Notes: a model not told the origin generated them from the sequence alone. Positions 25,901-35,322 are shown, counted from the stretch's first letter. The stretch: DNA of 64,000 nucleotides from Nitrosopolaris sp035691865 (GCA_035691865.1 DASSIM010000001.1:1-64000), one strand, 5' to 3'. Made by a program: numbers and translations.

Positions 25901-26509
25901 CTAAGGTACGGGGAGCTTTAGCGGACTCGGTTGCGAGCTAGAGTGCGGACCAGCAGGTTGTGGACCTGAATCCAGTATATTGAATGTTAGCACCTTCGAA
26001 ATACTATCGCCGATAGGTGATTTACCAGTATTGGCTTCAACTCCATATTTGAAAGTCATTGTTGCGTTGGTCATTCCAGGAGATGTGGCTCTGTAGGCTA
26101 TACCGGAAAGATTTGGACTTGATATCAGTGCCTGTTCTCCAGGTTTTAAAGCAACTGAATGTGGTGGTGCTTTACAGGAAGCAGCTGCAGGTTGAGGTTC
26201 TATCATGACATTTTTGTTAAATCTTACAGACAATTGTGAAGTGCATGTTCCATTGGCAAAGGTGATCGTAGATGAAGAGTTGTTAAAGACTATTGCCCGG
26301 ATACTGAATATACTGCCAACGGCTACAAATGAAGGCTTGAACGTATGAACATGAAGAAGCTTTACGCCTTTAATATGAAGAGGCGTCGCCGTACTGCTTT
26401 TCTTAAGAGCCAAGACTGGCACCGATCCGCTGAAGGTTGCGGCTGTCAATAAAGCCAGTTTTGTCCCAACGATGGCCAAAACTGCCCATTTCCCGTTTAG
26501 ATTTGTCAT
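25901..26509 (-). CDS. Secreted protein of unknown function
   Basis: From the ATG at 26509 the product has about 202 residues: a signal sequence (hydrophobic about residues 8-30), one beta-rich domain with two cysteines (N-G-T-C-T and A-S-C-K, probably a disulfide), and a Pro/Ser-rich C-terminus. A TATA element TTTATAT lies 27 bases before this ATG, supporting a leaderless start over the upstream in-frame ATG at 26569. The beta domain resembles extracellular transport-type modules, but I do not recognise a family. It interrupts the pcc1-prefoldin neighbourhood. Confidence 0.65.
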   Translation of the reverse strand: MTNLNGKWAVLAIVGTKLALLTAATFSGSVPVLALKKSSTATPLHIKGVKLLHVHTFKPSFVAVGSIFSIRAIVFNNSSSTITFANGTCTSQLSVRFNKNVMIEPQPAAASCKAPPHSVALKPGEQALISSPNLSGIAYRATSPGMTNATMTFKYGVEANTGKSPIGDSISKVLTFNILDSGPQPAGPHSSSQPSPLKLPVP

Positions 26510-27361
26510 TATGAGCAAAAGTCTGCAGTGTTCTTGATATAAATTCGCTACCCTGGAATGCCAGACCATTTGGTAATCTTGGATTAGCTAGTGACGTTGG
26601 AATAGGTCATTGGGGGTTTGCGATATAGGATTCTACTAGAATACGATATTTTGTTTTACCCTGAGATCTAGAAGCCCTAGATTTACTACGTATTATCGTG
26701 AAGGAAATCTCGAGAATTTGATTAAATATATTTTTTAAATCACCTTGACATTTTAAATCATACCTATTACCCGTATGGTGGATCAACTCTTGTTACGGTT
26801 GTTTTAGACACTTTGACTGAATTCGCTGAATTCGTTAGCAGTTCGATTTAGACTTCTTGTAACGGTATTCGATATACTGACTTGAGTAACTCAACTACCG
26901 GCAATTCCGATTATGTCTGCTATAATAATTTGTAATAAAGACTTTATTGGTTGACTACTAAGGAATTTGAACGTAAGTTTAGCATGTAGACTCGACTGAT
27001 ATGTGCAAGCAGAGTTATCTAACGAACATTAAATGAAGTAGAGAAGATGTCATCTGTATGATATTTAGATAACTGTACTACTACTAGTACTTCATTTTTT
27101 GTTCGCATATCTCAAATTACTATAATAAAATTGTAGTATCGAGTTAAAATGAAATTAATTTCAAATCTCTTACCAGTAATGGTTACTACGTGGTCCTGTC
27201 TGGCCAAATTTTGAGAGAAATGCAAATTCTCGGATTGTCTTGGGATTGTCGTTGTTACAATTGTAAACTTGTGAATCATTGGAACTTGTTCCTTAAACAA
27301 TATGACCCTAAGTAAATCAGCTTCTATTCATAAGACCAAATCATCTTCGTGTATTCCATTA
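26510..27361. other. Long AT-rich intergenic region
   Basis: About 850 bases upstream of the secreted-protein gene with no convincing reading frame or RNA gene. A short direct repeat (CTGAATTCG twice in tandem near 26817-26835) is the only local structure noted. Confidence 0.3.
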
Positions 27362-27640
27362 TTAGCTAGCGGAGGCGTACGAGGTGACTGCTCCTGGAGC
27401 CGCGACTAATGCCGCCACTTCATCAAGTGGATTTTTATCGCTAATACTAAATACTCTTCCTCATCGATCACATTTAACACAATAGGAAATGATTGCCTAA
27501 GAAAATGTTAGAGCATTTGACTAGGGGTTGATGCTATCGAATAGGCTATGGTGATTGAAACTCGTTGTCCAAATACTCCCATGGTTTTCTGAGCATTTCC
27601 AATATCCACCAAAAAGAAACCTACGCATTTTATACCTGAA
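27362..27640 (-). pseudogene. Possible decayed coding sequence in three frames
   Basis: Read on the minus strand, three short protein-like stretches follow each other in different frames: one containing V-G-F-F-L-V-D-I-G-N-A-Q-K-T-M-G-V-F-G, one containing V-L-N-V-I-D-E-E-E-Y-L-V-L-A, and a last one containing N-P-L-D-E-V-A-A-L-V-A-A-P-G-A-V before a TAA at 27362. The last part is a GC-rich block in otherwise AT-rich DNA. The pattern suggests a gene broken by frameshifts; the family is not recognised and chance cannot be excluded. Confidence 0.3.
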
Positions 27641-27733
27641 GATATGGAGAACTATCGATTTCAAGTGAGCGTATATAAAGAAAAGTTAGCTAAGATATCC
27701 TCAACAACCCTTTACGGACTGACAATATAAAAA

Positions 27734-28372
27734 ATGGCAATAACTGAGATATTAACTTCACTAGTACAATTCATAACCTCAATTATTTCAAACCTCGGCT
27801 ATGTCGGGATATTTTCTCTCATGATACTTGAAAGTGCACTGATTCCCATACCGAGTGAGATTATAATGCCTTTTTCTGGTTTTCTTGTCTCAGTTGGAAA
27901 ATTCGGAGCGGTAGGAGTAGTATTAGCAGGTTCATTTGGAAACCTAGTAGGGTCCATGGCTACTTACTATCTCGGTTTACGTGTTGGAAGAGCCGCTATT
28001 ATCAAATATGGTAAATATGTCTTATTCAAAAAGAAACATCTAGAGTACACTGAGCGATTATTTGAAAAATATGGTGAGAAAATTGCTTTTATTGGTAGGC
28101 TTTTACCTGGGGTGCGGACGTATATTTCGTTGCCAGCAGGTATCGGATTAACTGGCATCGTCAAGTTTGCCGTTTATACCTTTGCTGGTTCTCTGATTTG
28201 GAATGCTTTGCTTACATATGCTGGAATAGAACTAGGGGTTAACTGGAAACACATCGATAAGTATTCTGGATATCTTTATACTATTGCAATCATTTCAACA
28301 ATCGCAATAATCCTCTGGATCCTTTATAATAGAAAACGAGGGAATAAATCCAAGACGACTTCGAAAATTTAA
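27734..28372 (+). CDS. DedA family membrane protein
   Basis: A 212-residue polytopic protein of the DedA/SNARE-associated (VTT) family. It has the early E-S-A-L-I-P-I-P-S-E segment, the re-entrant A-G-S-F-G-N-L-V-G-S-M loop, F-I-G-R-L-L-P-G-V-R-T-Y-I-S-L-P-A-G-I with conserved arginines, and a basic C-terminus. Family members act as lipid flippases or scramblases (for example undecaprenyl phosphate in bacteria); the archaeal substrate is unknown. A TATA-like TATATAAAG lies about 60 bases upstream. Confidence 0.93.
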   Translation: MAITEILTSLVQFITSIISNLGYVGIFSLMILESALIPIPSEIIMPFSGFLVSVGKFGAVGVVLAGSFGNLVGSMATYYLGLRVGRAAIIKYGKYVLFKKKHLEYTERLFEKYGEKIAFIGRLLPGVRTYISLPAGIGLTGIVKFAVYTFAGSLIWNALLTYAGIELGVNWKHIDKYSGYLYTIAIISTIAIILWILYNRKRGNKSKTTSKI

Positions 28373-28600
28373 GACTATATTATCTCCGACTGTCACTTTC
28401 GGGCTGATCTGTTTGTTTTCGGTCTTATTTCCTCATGATGGGCAATTCCAATAATCATCGCCGCCGTGCTGAGACTGTAATAGATTATAATCATTTTTGT
28501 AATGAGTGTTGTTGTCGTATGCAGCCAAAATATGGATACGTCCAGCTATTAAGAATTATTATATAGCAAATTTATACCGGATATTTCATATAATCTCTAC

Positions 28601-29248
28601 ATGAAAAAATGTTGTAAATTAAACTTTCAAACACCGGCATCTTCTGTTGGAATAACAGTGGTGAGTATGCTTTTATTTTCGTTGTGGATTGCTAACTCAT
28701 GGATTGAAACTACATATGCTGTAGCATTGCCGAATAAAGCCGAAGTGAAAATTACTTCGCCAAGTAAAGGCCAACAAGTTCCATCGGGTGGAATTCTAGT
28801 TTCAGGTACGTCTTCTGCTAACGCAACGACTGACTGCACTGTTTCAGTTATCATAAATGGTATAAGGCCATACCAGAGAGCGGTATCAACAGGACATGGG
28901 GGAACGAACGATTACTCAAATTGGACTTTTACAACTACTCAAAAATATACTGCAATTAAACAAGGTCAAAATAAAATAACTGCCAAAATGTCTTGTCCCG
29001 AAAATCTCAATTTTACTAAATTTTACAGTGTAAATGTAACAGGAGTGGCAGGAAAAGCACAACAACTGGCAAATAGCACTACGACCACGGGCTTTGGGTT
29101 TCCGCCGTCTCTGCCAAGCGTTGCGACAGCAACCAATAGAACTCTTGCTTCGTCATCAACACCTGGTGGTTCTTCGAGTGGAAGTACTGTTGGGGGGACA
29201 ATAGTAAAGGAGCCGAAACACAGTGAGATCTTAAAGAGCTCCAAGTAA
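28601..29248 (+). CDS. Secreted Ig-like-domain surface protein
   Basis: A 215-residue exported protein: a signal sequence (about residues 16-40), an Ig-like/Big domain (about 45-150) beginning with K-I-T-S-P-S-K-G-Q-Q-V-P and containing two cysteines likely to form a disulfide, and a Ser/Thr/Gly-rich C-terminus. The same domain recurs at 61643 with a Gly-rich tail. A TATA element about 28 bases before the ATG indicates leaderless expression. The role is probably adhesive or structural at the cell surface; this is inference. Confidence 0.75.
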   Translation: MKKCCKLNFQTPASSVGITVVSMLLFSLWIANSWIETTYAVALPNKAEVKITSPSKGQQVPSGGILVSGTSSANATTDCTVSVIINGIRPYQRAVSTGHGGTNDYSNWTFTTTQKYTAIKQGQNKITAKMSCPENLNFTKFYSVNVTGVAGKAQQLANSTTTTGFGFPPSLPSVATATNRTLASSSTPGGSSSGSTVGGTIVKEPKHSEILKSSK

Positions 29249-29494
29249 AGGGGATAAGGATTGGAATTTTTCTTTTTATCCACATTTGCCACAGGTAGGG
29301 GGTTAGCAAAAAGATTATTGGTTGAACCGGGACTTGGGGAACTGGTTCGTAAAATAAAGCCATACTAACCTGACTTTATAAAAATCATTTCATCTCGTTT
29401 CAAATGCTACTATTTTAAGGTTGGTTAGGACTCAGGTCGGTGAATAACGGTATGATTTTATTCTGGTGAAGTCCATCAGATTCACGGTATTATT

Positions 29495-29893
29495 ATGAGC
29501 GAACAGGAACTACCACCGTGGCTAAAAGAACAGCTGTCACGTCTGCAGCAGCTCCAGCAGAATTTACAGGCAATTATGATGCAAAAACAACAAGTAGAAA
29601 TAGAAATCGTAGAAACTGACAGAGCGTTAGAAGAGCTAAAGAAGATAGGGACGGATGATGCAGTATACAAGAGTGCAGGCCCACTATTAATTAAATCAAA
29701 AAAAGAAGATCTCTTCAAGGAGCTCGGGGAGAAAAAGGAATTATCAAACACGAGAATGATGGTTCTGACAAAACAAGAGACACGGGTGAAGGACAACCTT
29801 AAGGAGGTAGAAAACAAAATCAACCAAATGATACGAGGAACACAAGGTACATCCGGCGCTGCTGAATCTGGTTCAAAACCACGAGCCCAATAG
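29495..29893 (+). CDS. pfdB: Prefoldin beta subunit
   Basis: A 132-residue prefoldin beta: two long amphipathic coiled-coil helices (about residues 8-50 and 78-112) joined by the beta hairpin containing V-Y-K-S-A-G-P-L-L-I-K. Four beta and two alpha subunits form the jellyfish-shaped holder that passes unfolded proteins to the thermosome. In many archaea it follows pcc1 directly; here 3.6 kb of unrelated genes lies between them. Confidence 0.95.
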   Translation: MSEQELPPWLKEQLSRLQQLQQNLQAIMMQKQQVEIEIVETDRALEELKKIGTDDAVYKSAGPLLIKSKKEDLFKELGEKKELSNTRMMVLTKQETRVKDNLKEVENKINQMIRGTQGTSGAAESGSKPRAQ

Positions 29894-29964
29894 AAATGAA
29901 ATTTTGCGAAATGGGTGTAACATTTGTAAAATGCTAGGGAGAAAGACAGAAGGTTAGAACGATT

Positions 29965-30678
29965 GTGCCGGTTAGGATTGTAGTCGATGAAAGAGAAAGA
30001 CGCAGTAGGATTCCCGATCTTCTGCGCCAAGCTGGCGCAATAACAGATTTTGCCCATCTTGAAGTTGGCGATTATGTCATATCTGCGGAGACTGCAATAG
30101 AAAGAAAAACGGTACACGACCTGTTAAATTCAGTATTTGATGGAAGATTACTTGTGCAGTGCTCGGAACTTGTTCAGCACTATACCAAACCGGTGATCAT
30201 CGTGGAAGGGAATATTCTAAATCTGTCTGATGGAGCCGGTGCTGCTGAAGACAATATTGATGATGAAAGGATTTATTTGATAAACGGAACTCTTGCAAAG
30301 GTGGCATTGGATTTTAGAATTCCAATAATAAATGCTCCATATGCAGAATATACGTCTCAATTACTAATAACCATGGCAAATAGGGCATTAGAAGGTACGA
30401 ACAAGGGTCCTCTTATAAAGCGGATAAGGAAGTCGAATTCAGTCCAAATACAACAACTCTCAATACTTTCTTCTATTCCTGGAGTGGGCGACAAGCTCGC
30501 ACTGAGGATGCTCGAGAGATTTTTGACACCTCAACGCGCTCTCATCGCATCAGCAGCTGAACTTGCTAGAATTCCAGGTTTTGGTACTTCAAGAGCTCTC
30601 AGGGTGAGGAAAATTTTGGATTCGCCTGATTATAAAAGCGTAGAACCTGCTCAAAGATCGCTGTTAGATGCCCAATAA
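29965..30678 (+). CDS. XPF/Mus81-type structure-specific nuclease, short form
   Basis: A 237-residue ERCC4-family nuclease without helicase domain, as in Crenarchaeota. The nuclease motif is D8, then G-D-Y at 35-37 and E-R-K-x-x-x-D at 46-52. A tandem helix-hairpin-helix domain (I-P-G-V-G-D-K-L-A and I-P-G-F-G-T-S-R-A) occupies the C-terminus. It cuts 3'-flap and fork structures, usually with PCNA. The start is GTG at 29965, 71 bases after prefoldin beta on the same strand. Confidence 0.95.
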   Translation: MPVRIVVDERERRSRIPDLLRQAGAITDFAHLEVGDYVISAETAIERKTVHDLLNSVFDGRLLVQCSELVQHYTKPVIIVEGNILNLSDGAGAAEDNIDDERIYLINGTLAKVALDFRIPIINAPYAEYTSQLLITMANRALEGTNKGPLIKRIRKSNSVQIQQLSILSSIPGVGDKLALRMLERFLTPQRALIASAAELARIPGFGTSRALRVRKILDSPDYKSVEPAQRSLLDAQ

Positions 30679-31249
30679 CAATAAAGAAAGAAGAATTGCA
30701 GGACGGCTATTGCAGGGTCCCTAAATAGCGAAACTAGATCAGATCCTCAATATTCATATCTCAGTTCATTTACCGAACTTTAGTATAAATCCATTGCACA
30801 ATTCTGGTCGAAATGTTCCCTTTATCAACAGGCATTTTTCTGAATATATATAGTATTTGCAATCTTTACATCGGAACCTCTCTGCACCCTCGTTGATGAC
30901 CTGTCATTAATCGTAATCAAGTTTTCTTCCTGTCTTTTTTATGAAATCCCTACAATATTTCCTGGCAGCATCCGATCGACTTTGAATTTATAGAAATAGT
31001 TGTCAACCTTCCTTTGTGCTAATATACCATGTGGTGACCATTGTTTTGTTATTATATATTTGTCATACCGTGATGCAGTTCCAGCAAGGATCCTGCTGTA
31101 GGAGAATAGGGAACGATAATATCATGAATTGGATTATGCAAGAGATCTGGTTAACCAGTCCACTACTAACGCGTAATAATCGATTTGTTAGTATGCACTA
31201 CCCGTAACACAATTCCGGCTTATGACTCATTGGGACAAAAAATTTAAGA
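30679..31249. other. Intergenic region, no gene identified
   Basis: About 570 AT-rich bases between the convergent XPF gene and the helical-repeat gene. Short hydrophobic frames occur but have no supporting start signals. A GTTGATGA near 30893 resembles a C box; no matching D box at proper spacing was seen. Confidence 0.3.
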
Positions 31250-31678
31250 CTAGCCAGAATGTCTTGTTTTTGATTTTACCTTACTTGCTGCATCCCTTAC
31301 GGTTTCTGTTGTTTGGGGCGCTGCCTCTGCGGTTTGCCGTGCTGTATCCCTGATTATCTCGGCTGTTTCACGAGCAGCCATGGTTGTTTGTTCCACGGCG
31401 GCGGCAGTATCTTTGATAATGCCACGCTCTTTAAGATCCTTTGCAGCATCATTAAGTTCTTTTGCAGTATCTCGAGCCGCTACGCTTGCTTCGTAAACTG
31501 CTTGGGTAATATCGTCAATAGCCCCGCTTTCGCGTAAACTCCTTACCGTATCTCTCATCTTCGCTGATGCGTCACGGATACTCTTAGCAATGTTCTTTAT
31601 CGACTCTGCAGTCTTTTCAGGATTAACTCCTGACGTTTTAAGAGTGTCGTTTTTTGAATCTGTTGGTGAAGTGGACAT
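31250..31678 (-). CDS. Amphipathic helical-repeat protein (LEA/apolipoprotein-like)
   Basis: A 142-residue protein that is almost entirely predicted helix, built from Ala/Lys/Asp/Glu-rich segments such as A-A-R-D-T-A-K-E-L and A-A-R-E-T-A-E-I-I at roughly 11- to 18-residue spacing. There is no signal peptide and no cysteine. The composition resembles LEA-like stress proteins or coiled-coil stalks. It is followed upstream by another helical protein on the same strand (31784-32182) with a related G-x-I-x-(D/E)-x-(I/V) segment, so the two may form a functional pair. Confidence 0.65.
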   Translation of the reverse strand: MSTSPTDSKNDTLKTSGVNPEKTAESIKNIAKSIRDASAKMRDTVRSLRESGAIDDITQAVYEASVAARDTAKELNDAAKDLKERGIIKDTAAAVEQTTMAARETAEIIRDTARQTAEAAPQTTETVRDAASKVKSKTRHSG

Positions 31679-31783
31679 AATCTGTATGCATTACATCATT
31701 GTATAAAGTTTTACTTTTACTTGTAGGATATTAAGTTGTACGCTACAATCATCATTAATCTCTTTTATCACCACGTTGTTTTG

Positions 31784-32182
31784 TTAGTATAATTTTAATT
31801 CGTTCGTCAGCTCCTTGACAGAGCGCCCAATATCTTTACAACTAGTAGCTAGATCTGTCAAGTTTTGAATTTTTTTGTTGAAAGTTGAATTCATTCCAAT
31901 GATAGTTGACGTTTTCCTTACCTCTTCTATGATACCTGTTGCATCAAATTCAGATCTAATATTCCTAATATTTTCCGCAACGTTCTGCATTGCCTGAGAA
32001 GTCACATTCATATTTTCTATATTTTTTAACATTGGTGGAGTCTTCAGTGAATCTTCAATCTCTTGTATAGTCGTAGCAATTTCTTTGATTTTCTCAAGTG
32101 ATTCCATCATTCCCGGCGAACCAAGTTCAGTAAGTCTCTTGATCGCCCTGGCAGGAGCCTTCTTGATATCTATTAGCCTCAC
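31784..32182 (-). CDS. Coiled-coil protein of unknown function
   Basis: A 132-residue all-helical protein with heptad-like hydrophobics over about residues 25-130 and no membrane segment. The basic N-terminus (I-D-I-K-K-A-P-A-R-A-I-K-R-L) could bind membranes or nucleic acid. It lies 105 bases upstream of the helical-repeat gene at 31250 on the same strand. I do not recognise a family. Confidence 0.6.
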   Translation of the reverse strand: MRLIDIKKAPARAIKRLTELGSPGMMESLEKIKEIATTIQEIEDSLKTPPMLKNIENMNVTSQAMQNVAENIRNIRSEFDATGIIEEVRKTSTIIGMNSTFNKKIQNLTDLATSCKDIGRSVKELTNELKLY

Positions 32183-32560
32183 GGCTTATTAGAGCGGAGA
32201 ACATGTTAATTTGTTTATTCTTTTGTTGTTTGTAAATTCTTCGGAATTTAACCACTATGACGATCAAGGTCTAGTTGTATTAGTGCCTGGGAACATTCAA
32301 ATTGGTACCTTTGTTGTTTTATTTCTTTTTATGTATTGGTTATACAAAGGGAGCGCCTGGTCATGTAAATACGACGAATTAGTATGTTTGATTTCGTAAC
32401 CCTGCGTGCGTATCTGTTGCCATTTTTCGTATTTCCAAAGAAACTCGTTTAATACAAATGTGCATGCGGATACAATGTGAATATGGATATAAATGTAAAC
32501 AGGCTGATCTTCCAGTAAACTATTCACGTCGTCGCCAGCGTTTACCATTGTAATTTACAA
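32183..32560. other. Intergenic region downstream of hisF
   Basis: About 380 AT-rich bases with no credible gene. hisI and hisE, often found next to hisF, are not present here. Confidence 0.35.
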
Positions 32561-33361
32561 TTAAATTCTAATTTCTATTCCGTTGTTCTTTAAATAGTTT
32601 TTGACACTGTCTACGGTCGATTTCTCATAGTGAAATATGGATGCTGCCAATGCCGCATCAACATCGGTTTTTCTAAAAACTTCCAGCATGTGTCTCGGCT
32701 CACCACATCCGCCAGATGCAATCACAGGAATGCGAACTGCTTTACAAATAGATTTTGTCAAACTAATATCATAACCGTTCTCAGTCCCATCGGCATCAAT
32801 ACTAGTCAGTAGGATCTCGCCAGCCCCTAGAGATTCAACTTTTCTGGCCCATTCGATTGCGTCAATCCCAGTCTCGACTTTTCCTCCATAAATTCTTACT
32901 TCAAACCAATATTTTTTTCCTCGATGATTTTCGAACGTGTTCTTACTGCCGCCGTAATTTCTTTTAGCGTCGATAGCAACTACCACACATTGCTTACCGA
33001 AGATCGACATCAAGTCTGTAATTAGGTCCGGATTCTTAACAGCTGCAGTATTGATTGACACCTTGTCCGCACCACTAAGTAATATATCGCGTGCATCTTC
33101 TAACTTTCGAATTCCACCTCCTACTGTAAAGGGAATATCAGTGACCTTTGCTACATTTCGAACAACGTTTTTCATTGTCTCTCTCTCTTGTTGTGATGCA
33201 GTAATGTCTAGAAAAATGAGTTCGTCTGCACCTTGTAGTTTGTATCTCTGAGCAAATTCGACAGGATCGCCTGCATCTTTTACTCTGTCGAAATGGATTC
33301 CCTTAACTACCCTGCCATTGTCGACATCCAAACACGGAATAATTCGCTTAGCTAGTGGCAT
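32561..33361 (-). CDS. hisF: Imidazole glycerol phosphate synthase cyclase subunit
   Basis: A 266-residue (beta-alpha)8 barrel. The two catalytic aspartates sit in I-P-C-L-D-V-D-N-G-R-V-V-K-G and in L-T-S-I-D-A-D-G-T. It cyclises the HisH-delivered ammonia adduct to IGP and AICAR. The frame is open upstream into hisA, but the ATG at 33361, one base after the hisA stop, matches the family start. It is the last his gene in this operon. Confidence 0.97.
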   Translation of the reverse strand: MPLAKRIIPCLDVDNGRVVKGIHFDRVKDAGDPVEFAQRYKLQGADELIFLDITASQQERETMKNVVRNVAKVTDIPFTVGGGIRKLEDARDILLSGADKVSINTAAVKNPDLITDLMSIFGKQCVVVAIDAKRNYGGSKNTFENHRGKKYWFEVRIYGGKVETGIDAIEWARKVESLGAGEILLTSIDADGTENGYDISLTKSICKAVRIPVIASGGCGEPRHMLEVFRKTDVDAALAASIFHYEKSTVDSVKNYLKNNGIEIRI

Positions 33362-33362
33362 C

Positions 33363-34073
33363 TTATGAGATCGCCTTGACCCGTTCAATACTGAGTTTGT
33401 CTTCATAAAGTGCCTTACCAAGGATGACTGCGCTACATCCGATATTCCTGACTCTAATGGTATCTTCGATACTTGAGATCCCACCGCTTGCAATAATGCT
33501 TGCACTGGTGAAACTAGCAGCAGAAGATAGTACTGTAATATCAGGCCCGTTCATCATCCCGTCTCTATCAACACTTGTTAGCAGAAAGTGCTTTATACCC
33601 ATGTTCATAAAAAAAATCATAGAATCAATGACCCCTGCTCCAGTGGTCTCTCTCCAACCATCTATCATGACCGTTCCGTTATTCTGATCAAGTGAAATTA
33701 CAATTTTGTCTCGGTTTTTCTTAGCAAGCTGTCTTACCGAATCAGGATTCTTGTAAGCCAATGTTCCGAGTACAACTCTAGCGGCATTTTTGTGGAACAG
33801 TTCCTTTACAGCAGGGACTGATCGAATACCTCCTGCTACTTCTACGGGGATGTTTATAGCATCAATTAGCCTCGAAACAATTTCGGAATTATTGCGCCCG
33901 GTTCGTAAAGTCGCATCGAGATCCACGATGTGTAACATATCTGCACCAGCCCTTTCCCATTTTTTAGCTGTCTCAATAGGATCGCTACCGTAAATCACCT
34001 TGTCCGCTGGATTTCCTTTTACAAGTCTGACGACATATCCGTCCATGATATCTACTGCTGGTATTACGTGCAT
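33363..34073 (-). CDS. hisA: ProFAR isomerase
   Basis: A (beta-alpha)8 barrel of 236 residues homologous to HisF: H-V-I-P-A-V-D-I-M-D-G-Y-V-V-R-L at the start, V-E-V-A-G-G-I-R and L-L-T-S-V-D-R-D-G with the catalytic pair of aspartates. ATG at 34073 gives the usual N-terminus; an ATG four codons upstream is also available. It overlaps the hisH stop by about ten bases. Confidence 0.96.
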   Translation of the reverse strand: MHVIPAVDIMDGYVVRLVKGNPADKVIYGSDPIETAKKWERAGADMLHIVDLDATLRTGRNNSEIVSRLIDAINIPVEVAGGIRSVPAVKELFHKNAARVVLGTLAYKNPDSVRQLAKKNRDKIVISLDQNNGTVMIDGWRETTGAGVIDSMIFFMNMGIKHFLLTSVDRDGMMNGPDITVLSSAASFTSASIIASGGISSIEDTIRVRNIGCSAVILGKALYEDKLSIERVKAIS

Positions 34074-34705
34074 TTCTGAGAACACGCTTTTAGAAAATTC
34101 CTAAGTATAGACGCGCCAGTGGGGCCGGATTTCTCAGGATGAAATTGGGTGCCAAACAGATTCCCATTCTCGAATACGGCTGGGATCTCTATCCCATAAT
34201 GAGAGCTCGCAGCAACTAAGGCTTTGTCTTTAGGCTTCACATAGTAGGAATGGACGAAGTATACCCACGAACCATTGTTTACACCTTGCAAGAGCTTGCT
34301 TTCTTTCCGAGTTAGGTATAAATTGTTCCAACCCATGTGAGGGATCTTAACCTTATTCCTAGCAAACATCACCACTTCTCCGTCTAAAATTTTGAGGCCA
34401 TCTAAAGTTCCCTCTTCACTTTTCTCGAATAACATCTCCATTCCCAAGCAAATACCAAGCATAGGCATACCTCCACGATTAGCATCTTGAATAGCTTGAA
34501 TCAATAATTCCTTATGGGGCTCAATAGATCTTATCGCAGGATCGAAATTGCCTACACCAGGCAGAACTAACCCACTAAATTTTTCTATTCCTTCGATCTC
34601 TCGTATTACCGAAACTCTGTGTGCGCCATTCCGTTCCAAAGCAGCCTTTAAGCTAAAAAGATTGCCAGCTCCGTAATCAAATATTGCGATGTTATCAGCT
34701 CTCAT
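34064..34705 (-). CDS. hisH: Imidazole glycerol phosphate synthase glutaminase subunit
   Basis: A 213-residue class I glutamine amidotransferase: Y-G-A-G-N-L-F-S-L at the start, nucleophile Cys in G-I-C-L-G-M-E-M-L, and His/Glu in T-Q-F-H-P-E-K-S-G. It feeds ammonia to HisF. The ATG at 34705 shares its first base with the hisB stop. Confidence 0.97.
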   Translation of the reverse strand: MRADNIAIFDYGAGNLFSLKAALERNGAHRVSVIREIEGIEKFSGLVLPGVGNFDPAIRSIEPHKELLIQAIQDANRGGMPMLGICLGMEMLFEKSEEGTLDGLKILDGEVVMFARNKVKIPHMGWNNLYLTRKESKLLQGVNNGSWVYFVHSYYVKPKDKALVAASSHYGIEIPAVFENGNLFGTQFHPEKSGPTGASILRNFLKACSQKCT

Positions 34706-35295
34706 TACATAGCACCTTTAGTACTTGGTATCCCTTCCGTTCTTCTCTCGTCGATGCTGGCGGCCATTCTAAACGCTAGCGCAAATGCTTTAACTGCTGA
34801 CTCAATTTTATGGTGATCGTTATCTCCGTAATTTACCACAATATGGGTACATGCGTTCAAATTCTGAATAAGCGATCTCACAAAATGTTCGAGGTCCTCA
34901 CATGGGATTCCTTCAACAGCCTCCTCAGCTAAGTTCAATTGCATATTATAAAATTGACGCTTGACGAGGTCTATCGCTACGGATGCTAATGATTCATCCA
35001 TTGGAACGACCGCATGGCCGAATCTTCTGATTCGTGATCTGTCAGAAAGTGCTCTGTCTATAGAGTGAGAAAGTGCAATCGATGTATCTTCAACAAGATG
35101 GTGGAGTATACCGTCATTGGAAGTGGCTGTCAAACTAATGTCAACCATACTATGCTTGGCAATCGCCACAATGAGATGGTCTATAAAAGAAAGACCGGTT
35201 CTTACTGCTGTTTTACCAGTGCCATCAATATTCACTTGGACTTCAAGCCGTGTTTCTTTGGTGGCCCTCTTAAATTTCGAAATTCTCTGTGTCAT
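34705..35295 (-). CDS. hisB: Imidazoleglycerol-phosphate dehydratase
   Basis: A 196-residue single-function dehydratase with the His-rich metal motifs F-I-D-H-L, L-H-H-L-V-E-D-T and D-N-D-H-H-K-I-E-S-A. The ATG at 35295 (M-T-Q-R-I) is chosen over one 7 codons upstream on family grounds. There is no phosphatase domain, unlike the enterobacterial bifunctional HisB. Confidence 0.96.
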   Translation of the reverse strand: MTQRISKFKRATKETRLEVQVNIDGTGKTAVRTGLSFIDHLIVAIAKHSMVDISLTATSNDGILHHLVEDTSIALSHSIDRALSDRSRIRRFGHAVVPMDESLASVAIDLVKRQFYNMQLNLAEEAVEGIPCEDLEHFVRSLIQNLNACTHIVVNYGDNDHHKIESAVKAFALAFRMAASIDERRTEGIPSTKGAM

Positions 35296-35322
35296 ATTGT
35301 GTGGATAAGCGACCAAACGCGA

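Noticed and set aside
27112..27300. Minus-strand 62-codon frame in the long gap before dedA
   Set aside because: AT-rich, no start signal at proper spacing and no protein-like pattern.
31016..31207. Plus-strand hydrophobic 63-codon frame
   Set aside because: Hydrophobicity comes from AT-rich codons; there is no promoter spacing and no further support.
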